DNA of 64,000 nt from Chloroflexi bacterium 44-23 (GTDB taxonomy: Bacteria > Chloroflexota > Anaerolineae > Anaerolineales > Anaerolineaceae): positions 287,034 to 351,033 of the forward strand of contig MKUW01000006.1 of assembly GCA_001899005.1 (NCBI GenBank), given 5' to 3'. The translations under genes and the position numbers were made by a program. Below the pieces are notes generated by a model. That model worked only from the letters and a program-made list of their open reading frames with translations, was not told where the DNA came from and ran no database searches. Shown here one piece after another: positions 59,401 to 64,000 of the stretch (position 1 is its first letter; every line of letters begins with the position of its first letter).

Positions 59401-59877
59401 CACCAAATATTCCGGTTGAATTTCGTGATTAAGTCTTATTGATCGGATTGATTTGAGAAAATCGCGGCGCGGAAGCGTTCGAGTCATCAATGCACGCACC
59501 GTCGTGATAATAATCGGTGCATTTACGGGTATTTGGGCTGAAGGCAAATGATATTGCGATAAAAGTGTCAAAGCCTGCAAACGATCACGCCGGGCAAGTG
59601 AACCCCAGCCTGCTTTTTCGTAAAACATTGGTGTTGGTTCAGGAAACAATTGCACCTGCGATGCTGGAGACCAAAAGGAAAATTCATCCGCCAAATTTAT
59701 GGCTTGATCCATGCGTTCTACCGTAAGTACAATTGGCCAGTTTACAGTTCTCAATAAAGAAGCAATCACTGGTAAACGGGTCGCCCGCTGCAATCCCAAA
59801 CTATCGACACGTTGATTATTAACCAGTGATTCAATAAGCCGCTGGAAAGAAGGAAGTTCAATGATGGCAGAAATCAC
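56500..59877 (-). CDS. mfd: transcription-repair coupling factor Mfd
   Basis: Mfd removes stalled RNA polymerase and recruits the UvrABC system. The 1125-residue protein has the UvrB-like N-terminal domain, a CarD-type polymerase-interaction domain (RPGDWVVHVDHGVGRYVGL), and RecG-like translocase motifs LLCGDVGYGKTEVALRAAF, IIDEEQRFGV and LTATPIPRTLYMAL, then the C-terminal TRCF domain. It is complete. The gene lies between pth and uvrB on the minus strand, with gaps of 8 and 45 nt. Confidence 0.97.
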   Translation of the reverse strand: MISAIIELPSFQRLIESLVNNQRVDSLGLQRATRLPVIASLLRTVNWPIVLTVERMDQAINLADEFSFWSPASQVQLFPEPTPMFYEKAGWGSLARRDRLQALTLLSQYHLPSAQIPVNAPIIITTVRALMTRTLPRRDFLKSIRSIRLNHEIQPEYLVREWVNIGYQPVELVVEPGQFSRRGGLMDIWSVADQNPIRIEFFGDEIDTIRSFDPATQRTITTLEAATITPASEILASKAQAAGIDTLDLNEFYLPLVYPMHANLLDYLPRKSLVLLNDAQLLRSVANDIEEQAVRFRNESIREGVIDEEYPVPYQSWSEIEDILTIHQAVDLGHSLENEPSELALAFSPGPRFGGQLSAFMDYLKDQSLTSDEFWIVSRQINRIRDLWQPQIDQPNQPNFIEGSINDGWILTTDTKTIHLISDSEIFGWERPQQRKRVRSVARAPESEYADLRPGDWVVHVDHGVGRYVGLVRRSLDGIEREYLCIEYINNDQLFVPVHQADRLNRYIGPDGGDPKSTRLGTQEWSQAKSKVNEAVQEIAQDLIELYARRSIVQGTQFSQDVVWQQELEASFPYVETADQLKAIQEVKKDMESTKPMDRLLCGDVGYGKTEVALRAAFKAVMDGKQVAILVPTTVLAQQHFETFRSRLSPFPVSVEMLSRFRTAKEQDEILIKLMLGEIDIIIGTHRLIQKDVVFKDIGLVIIDEEQRFGVTHKEFFKKLRTELDVLTLTATPIPRTLYMALTGVRDISVINTPPAERQPIVTHIGPYSQQLVRQAVIREIERGGQVFFVHNRVQTITAMYSHLSMLVPEARIGIAHGQLNEVELSEMMQKFTNREIDVLLCTSIIESGLDIPNANTLIVDRADTFGLAQLYQLRGRVGRGAMRAYAYFFRHRKRMPTIDGQERLETIAENTQLGSGYSIAMRDLEMRGAGELLGTRQHGAIAAVGFHLYTRLLAQAVRLIKQNEGVSIENPLPAFKELKLAVNVDLPLNIGIPSSYVSDQKLRLNLYRRIANVENEKELSELEAEFSDRFGNPPDEVKNLFFQIKIKKLAEQAGFVSIALEGKQLVMRFPIMPESTNNRELPPLGKFVRSGKNAYWIAYAEIINNWREYLVSILKQYIQISIAD

Positions 59878-59885
59878 GTCTACTG

Positions 59886-60533
59886 TTATTCCTTTAATAC
59901 AGGACCATTGTACAAATTCATCGTACTTTCAATTCCGTTTGTAAGTAATTCTTTAAAAGCATTCGTAATTGTATTCATAACAAAAGGCAATTCATCTTTC
60001 TCTGCTTTCGAAAAATCTTTGAGAACATAATCAGCTGCTTCCATCCGACCAGGCGGACGACCCACACCTATACGAATACGCGTGAAGTCTTGCGTTCCAA
60101 GATGTTGAATGATAGAGGCAACCCCTTTTTGCCCACCTGCGCCCCCGCTTGGCCGCACCCGAATTGTACCAAAAGGCAGATCAATGTCATCATGCAAAAC
60201 CAGCAGATTATTGATCGAGATTTTATAATAGCGAAATAAATAGGCCGTAGCTTCACCTGATAAATTCATAAATGTTTGCGGCTTTACCAAAAAAAGCCGT
60301 AATCCGGAAGTTTGCCCTTCAATTATGATCGCTTTTCCCTTCACTTTCTTAACGCTAAATTGAAATTCCTGTGCCAGATAATCGATGGCCATAAAGCCAA
60401 CATTATGACGGTTACCGGCATATTCTTTGCCCGGATTTCCCAGACCCACTGCCATAAAGGATCTGCGAGTATCAACAATCTCGTTGGATGATTTAAGACT
60501 CTTCAATAGCGCAAAGATTCTATTTTCTTGCAT
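59886..60533 (-). CDS. pth: peptidyl-tRNA hydrolase
   Basis: Pth frees tRNA from drop-off peptides. The 215-residue protein has MAVGLGNPGKEYAGNRHNVGF with the catalytic histidine in NRHN, FLVKPQTFMNLSG, LLVLHDDIDLPFG with the catalytic aspartate, and GGAGGQKGVASI. An N-terminal extension of about 26 residues precedes the conserved core; a start at 60452 (MAVGLG) is possible. I keep the longer form because its ATG lies close behind the stop of the preceding gene, suggesting coupling. Confidence 0.94.
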   Translation of the reverse strand: MQENRIFALLKSLKSSNEIVDTRRSFMAVGLGNPGKEYAGNRHNVGFMAIDYLAQEFQFSVKKVKGKAIIIEGQTSGLRLFLVKPQTFMNLSGEATAYLFRYYKISINNLLVLHDDIDLPFGTIRVRPSGGAGGQKGVASIIQHLGTQDFTRIRIGVGRPPGRMEAADYVLKDFSKAEKDELPFVMNTITNAFKELLTNGIESTMNLYNGPVLKE

Positions 60534-60537
60534 CTAC

Positions 60538-61290
60538 TTAACCCAACCGTCTGCGTCGAATAATTAACCACAAGCCCAGTACAGTTAAAAGTAAAACTCC
60601 GCTAATCGCGCCTTTTATTGCTGATTGGCTCAGATCTTGATAGGTTAAAGAAAGCTTATTTCCTGGCATGCTGGTGGCGGTTGGAACCGCAGTGCGATCA
60701 ACGCTGCCATTTGCTGAAAGATTATTTTGCATTGCAGTCGCTTGAGGCCCTCCTGCAGTTGCTTCAATTGTCTCGATGGGTGTATAGTTGCGCACTCTTA
60801 AATTCTGCGAAACAACTTCCAATTGATGGCCGTCACTATATTGAGCCATCACTCTTAATCGGTAATCACCATCAGCCACTGTCGAAGTCTCCCAATTGGT
60901 CAAATTTTCATCAATTACAGCCTGATTGACACGCGCAATAAGAAACCATTCAGAGGATGTTGTGTCCTGAAATTGAAAACCAATATCGGCATATTGAAGG
61001 CCAACTCCGGTAACTGTGCCATTGATGGCCACATTACCCTGAAGAACCTCACCGTCTTTAGGAGTCACAATTCGAACAAGATCGAGTTGGTAATTTGGTG
61101 TAAACCAACCGATTAAATGAATTATTAACCAAACACGAACCAGCAACAACATAACAAGTAAGTTTAACACGAAGGATGTAAACCAGCAAATATTCTTTTT
61201 ACTGAAAAGTCCATTGCAGTTGATCTGTAGATTTTTGGATAAACACAAATTTTCTGCATAAGTGTGGGTTTTGTGGACTTTGTTTAACAC
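60538..61290 (-). CDS. bitopic membrane protein with extracellular Ig-like domain
   Basis: The 250-residue protein has an N-terminal membrane segment near 38-60 and an outside region with an Ig/fibronectin-like fold (LVRIVTPKDGEVLQGNVAINGTVTG, read here as IVTPKDGEVLQG and VAINGTVTG). A threonine/asparagine-rich linker and a C-terminal membrane segment with RRRR stop-transfer follow. About 40 polar residues before the first membrane segment are atypical, so a start near 61152 (MLLLV) is possible. It lies 4 nt before pth. The function is unknown. Confidence 0.65.
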   Translation of the reverse strand: MLNKVHKTHTYAENLCLSKNLQINCNGLFSKKNICWFTSFVLNLLVMLLLVRVWLIIHLIGWFTPNYQLDLVRIVTPKDGEVLQGNVAINGTVTGVGLQYADIGFQFQDTTSSEWFLIARVNQAVIDENLTNWETSTVADGDYRLRVMAQYSDGHQLEVVSQNLRVRNYTPIETIEATAGGPQATAMQNNLSANGSVDRTAVPTATSMPGNKLSLTYQDLSQSAIKGAISGVLLLTVLGLWLIIRRRRLG

Positions 61291-61303
61291 CTATCCAAAA
61301 ATC
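61230..61303. repeat. 12-bp inverted repeat around the start of the membrane protein gene
   Basis: GATTTTTGGATA at 61230-61241 and TATCCAAAAATC at 61292-61303 are perfect inverted copies separated by 50 bases. They bracket the annotated start codon at 61290. If translation starts at 61152 the whole structure would lie in the leader RNA or promoter. Confidence 0.45.
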
Positions 61304-61580
61304 CTTTGTGTACAATTCTCAATTACCTCAACAGGAATAAATAAAATTTAGTATTTTCTTCACGTGCATCAATGCTCTTGACTGGTTTACCAGCTCAGGC
61401 GATTCTAACCTAGCAGGTTAAAATTCGTTTGAAAAACTCAATTTTCAGTAATTCACCCACATTAACTCATCTGTGAGATTAATCGTAACTACTCCCTTAA
61501 GAAATTCTCCGAAAATCGGTTTTTTCAATTCCTGTTTGGGCAATTTATACAAAAAAAGATGTCATCCCAATTCAATCGTG
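61304..61580. other. divergent intergenic region without a gene
   Basis: These 277 bases lie between divergently read genes. They are A+T-rich and hold a -10-like TATAAT only at the right edge (61581). I see no gene, hairpin with T-run, or repeat other than the inverted repeat at 61292. Confidence 0.6.
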
Positions 61581-61594
61581 TATAATAATATGGA
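61581..61594 (+). promoter_or_regulatory. -10 element placing the start site at the DUF948-like ATG
   Basis: TATAAT at 61581-61586 lies 7 bases before the ATG at 61594. The -35 region (around TGTCAT) is weak. The spacing predicts a leaderless mRNA, as at the second arsR promoter. Confidence 0.5.
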
Positions 61595-62052
61595 TGACGA
61601 CAACAGAAACCAACCCAGAACCAATAATAACAGCGGATGTGACCGTTTCCGAAAAGTCAAAAAGCCAGAGTGGAAAGGGCAAATTGATATTAATTATCAT
61701 TGGCATCATTTTAGTGCTGGCATTGATTGTTTATGCAATTATCAGCCTCTTCCGTGCAGACGTGGAAACTACCAGCAAAATACGTGATATTTTCATAATT
61801 TTCATGGCGCTGCAATCACTTTTATTAGGCGTCGCGCTGATTATTCTGATCGTGCAATTGGCAACATTAATTAATGTCTTTAAGAATGAAATAAGGCCAA
61901 TTCTGGATACCACCAATGAGACCTTAAACAATTTAAAGGGTACAACAACGTTCATCAGTAATAATCTGGTGGAGCCTGTTATCAAAATGAATGAGTATTC
62001 TGCCGGGGTAAAAAAATTCATTGATCTATTAAAGCCCGGCAAGAAACTGTAG
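61594..62052 (+). CDS. DUF948-like membrane protein
   Basis: This 152-residue protein has two membrane segments (LILIIIGIILVLALIVYAI and a second near 70-95 with LLLGVALIILIVQLATLI). A helical cytoplasmic tail follows with EIRPILDTTNETLNNLKGTT, which is typical of small DUF948-type proteins linked to general stress. The N-terminus is polar and serine/lysine-rich. The YtxH-like gene follows after 48 nt, and these two kinds of protein often occur together. Confidence 0.75.
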   Translation: MTTTETNPEPIITADVTVSEKSKSQSGKGKLILIIIGIILVLALIVYAIISLFRADVETTSKIRDIFIIFMALQSLLLGVALIILIVQLATLINVFKNEIRPILDTTNETLNNLKGTTTFISNNLVEPVIKMNEYSAGVKKFIDLLKPGKKL

Positions 62053-62100
62053 GATATACACATATATCCATTTGAAGAAGAAGAAAAAAGGAGATTACAA

Positions 62101-62463
62101 ATGTCAAACAAAGATGAATTCGGAGCGTTCTTAATTGGATTTCTCGTCGGCGGCCTCACTGGAGCGGTTGTTTCACTATTACTCGCGCCTCAATCAGGGG
62201 AAGAGACACGGTCAGTGATAAAGGAGCGTGCCATCGAATTACGCGACAAGGCTTCCGAGACCGCGGGAGATGTCTATTCCAAAGCTGAAGAAGCTGCCAA
62301 CGAAGCCGTGCGGCGGGCTGAGGAATTACTGGAAGAAGCCAAAGAAAAAGCAGTTGAGGCTAAAGAAAAAGGTCAGGCGCTCTATGAAGAACAAAAAGCA
62401 CGCCTCTCTAAAAAGATCACAGCTGAGACTTCTGGTGATGAAGCTGAATTAGATTTAACTTAA
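62101..62463 (+). CDS. YtxH-like stress protein
   Basis: This 120-residue protein has one N-terminal membrane segment (FLIGFLVGGLTGAVVSLLLAP) ending in the YtxH LLAPQSGEETR motif. A long alanine/glutamate/lysine-rich amphipathic helix follows, with repeated KAEEAANEAVRRAEELLEEA-type heptads, as in YtxH and LEA-like general stress proteins. AAAAGGAG precedes the ATG. A strong bidirectional terminator follows. Confidence 0.85.
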   Translation: MSNKDEFGAFLIGFLVGGLTGAVVSLLLAPQSGEETRSVIKERAIELRDKASETAGDVYSKAEEAANEAVRRAEELLEEAKEKAVEAKEKGQALYEEQKARLSKKITAETSGDEAELDLT

Positions 62464-62477
62464 AAAAATATTGGATA

Positions 62478-62521
62478 AATAAAACAGATCGGATTCTGCT
62501 TGGAATCCGATCTGTTTTATT
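62478..62521. terminator. perfect 19-bp stem bidirectional terminator
   Basis: The arms at 62478-62496 and 62503-62521 are perfect inverted copies (AATAAAACAGATCGG and so on) with a 6-nt loop. The ends are A-rich on one side and T-rich on the other, so it can stop transcription from both the YtxH gene and the convergent NAD(P)HX repair gene. Confidence 0.9.
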
Positions 62522-62537
62522 GTGGATTTATCTTAAT

Positions 62538-64000
62538 CTAACCCAGGCGCGCCAGTACCCTTGCAATCGCATCAACAACATCCCCAGCCAGAACGGCTGC
62601 CGGATGACCCACCTTTTCGGATGCTTCAATCCCTGCCTGAGCATGAATCCACACACCTGCAACCGCAGCCTCATAAGGGGGAATTCCTTGTGCCAACATG
62701 CCTGTGATGATACCGGCAAGTACATCTCCCGTACCCGCGCGGGCAAGGGCAGGATTGGCAATCGGATTAATACACAACCGGCCATCTGCCGCCGCTATCA
62801 CTGTCAATGCGCCTTTTAAAACCAGCACATGTCCCCATTCTTTAGCAAATTTAAGTGCAATTTCCAGGCGATTGCTTTGGATTTCAGCAATCGGAAGCCC
62901 TGTCAACACGGACATTTCACCCGGGTGAGGCGTCAATACCGCATCTTTAGGGAGTAATTGCTCCCAATTATTCAGTTTTGATAACAACTTTAATCCATCT
63001 GCATCAATTACCATTGGAGGTAAAAGACTTATGGTTGGAAATTCTTGATCTGCATCCATCATCACAAAACCAATTCCATTTCTTTTACGCTCACTTTGCA
63101 ATTTACCTGACAATAATTTCTCAAGAAATTCACGAGTTGTTTCTTCCTGGCCCCATCCCGGACCCACCAAAATAGCCGTGATTTTAGCAAGATTTTGAAG
63201 AACAAGTTTGGCGGCGTTTGCTTGAATTACACCCATTTCATGTGGCAACAATAGCCAGGTTGCTTCCGGAAATTGCCCGGCCAGGGAAGCATAAATTGGC
63301 CCGGGTATGGCCATTTGCACAAGTCCAGCACCAATGCGATATGCGGCATGGCCGGCCAGGTGGGCTGCTCCGGTGTAGTTGATTGATCCGGCGATAACCA
63401 TTGCAGTCCCAAACGTGCCTTTGTGAGCCTGGAGCGGCCTTTTCGGAAGTAATCTGGCCACACATTCAGCAGTTGCTACCTCACGTTTCACCGCAATTTC
63501 TGCTTCCAATCCGGAGGGAAGCTGCAAATCCACAACTTCCAAAATTCCGACATGCTGGTAAGCAGGAAAGGTCAATAACCCCACTTTAATAGCTTGCAAG
63601 CAAACTGTAATGTCTGCAGTGACACAATTTTCAGCCACCTCGCCATTATCACAATTTATTCCGGAAGGGCAATCAACTGAAATCACCTTGTAATGAAAAT
63701 GTTCCTGGTTGACTGCCTTGATAATTTCTGCAAAATCTGGCCTCACCGGCAACCTAAAACCAGTCCCCAGCAAGCCATCAATTACCAAATCGGCTTCTTG
63801 CAGTCTGGTAAAAAGATCTTTCTTATCAGGATCATCCTCAAATACTTTCATTTCAATGTCTGCCGTTTGCAATCGGGATATAAGCCCGTCCTTTTCGCGC
63901 TTGTGCGCCAGATAGGCGAAGCCTTGACAACCAGCCTTATGTAATTCAAGCAGTGCAATGATTGCATCCCCACCGTTATTGCCACTGCCAACCAGGGCAA
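62538..64000 (-). CDS. nnr: bifunctional NAD(P)H-hydrate epimerase/dehydratase (partial)
   Basis: This enzyme repairs hydrated NADH and NADPH. The reading frame continues through the right window edge, so the N-terminus is missing. The visible part begins in the YjeF-N epimerase domain (ALVGSGNNGGDAIIALLELH near 63955-64000), continues with LVIDGLLGTGFR and VDCPSGINCDNG, and then the ribokinase-like dehydratase domain with GSINYTGAAHLAGHAAYR, GPGWGQEETTREFL, TPHPGEMSVLTG and ARAGTGDVLAGIITG. It ends just short of the terminator. Confidence 0.95.
   Translation of the reverse strand, partial: ALVGSGNNGGDAIIALLELHKAGCQGFAYLAHKREKDGLISRLQTADIEMKVFEDDPDKKDLFTRLQEADLVIDGLLGTGFRLPVRPDFAEIIKAVNQEHFHYKVISVDCPSGINCDNGEVAENCVTADITVCLQAIKVGLLTFPAYQHVGILEVVDLQLPSGLEAEIAVKREVATAECVARLLPKRPLQAHKGTFGTAMVIAGSINYTGAAHLAGHAAYRIGAGLVQMAIPGPIYASLAGQFPEATWLLLPHEMGVIQANAAKLVLQNLAKITAILVGPGWGQEETTREFLEKLLSGKLQSERKRNGIGFVMMDADQEFPTISLLPPMVIDADGLKLLSKLNNWEQLLPKDAVLTPHPGEMSVLTGLPIAEIQSNRLEIALKFAKEWGHVLVLKGALTVIAAADGRLCINPIANPALARAGTGDVLAGIITGMLAQGIPPYEAAVAGVWIHAQAGIEASEKVGHPAAVLAGDVVDAIARVLARLG

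Overview
The window looks like a chromosome segment of an anaerobic or facultative bacterium of the Chloroflexota, probably Anaerolineae-like. This is inferred from gene content only: a mevalonate-pathway decarboxylase, an RseP-HEAT protein-acylphosphatase string, TTG starts, probable leaderless promoters, and many molybdenum- and metalloid-handling genes. No tRNA, rRNA, CRISPR array or transposase was recognised.

Region 1 (1-3.8 kb, plus strand) is an ECF-type importer: a fused double ATPase, a candidate S component, an EcfT subunit, a lipoprotein with a molybdopterin-oxidoreductase-like fold, and MobB. After a decayed stretch holding an xdhC fragment, region 2 (4.3-10.5 kb, minus) carries a ChlI-like AAA+ protein, cyclopropane fatty acid synthase, a PIG-L deacetylase and a two-subunit xanthine dehydrogenase-family molybdenum hydroxylase with no FAD subunit.

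Region 3 (10.5-20.2 kb, minus) is an arsenic island: ArsR, ArsD, double-domain ArsA, ACR3, ArsC, a BASS-type carrier, CcdA plus an anchored thioredoxin, and less usual partners. These are two tandem YlbF-like proteins and an FmdB-like zinc ribbon, all ending in cysteines, and a minimal formylglycine-generating-enzyme-like protein. Four ArsR-type palindromes (TTCAAT-N4-ATTGAA class) lie before these transcription units.

Region 4 (20.3-32.8 kb, minus) is the most unusual part. It is a dense cluster of four DGC-domain (putative zinc-binding) proteins, three FmdE-like proteins, three OsmC-like proteins, a lipoyl H-protein-like carrier, a NifX-like protein, two TSUP permeases, a PF03773 permease, CzcD, ChrA, an AhpD-like protein, a small dithiol protein and a second ArsR. 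A distinct palindrome (ATTCAA-N4-TTGAAT class) occurs at the ArsR promoter, before the permease and at the promoter of the H-protein operon, tying the two ends together. I read it as a candidate undescribed metal(loid)/sulfur trafficking system.

Region 5 (33.5-43.4 kb, plus) is a type I restriction-modification locus, hsdR-hsdM-hsdS, followed by a 1353-residue STAND-like NTPase. Arrays of 11-bp GTCTG repeats precede hsdR and hsdM. Region 6 (about 43.4-50.75 kb, plus) is an integrative element with an HTH protein, helically phased GGGATA repeats, a primase-helicase, a structured leader RNA, a membrane protein with a C-terminal HTH and a large serine recombinase. The recombinase overlaps the start of mvaD, which marks the right junction.

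Region 7 (50.7-64 kb) is ordinary chromosome: mvaD, rseP, a HEAT protein, acyP, then uvrB, mfd and pth on the minus strand, membrane proteins, YtxH, and the partial bifunctional NAD(P)HX repair gene at the right edge.
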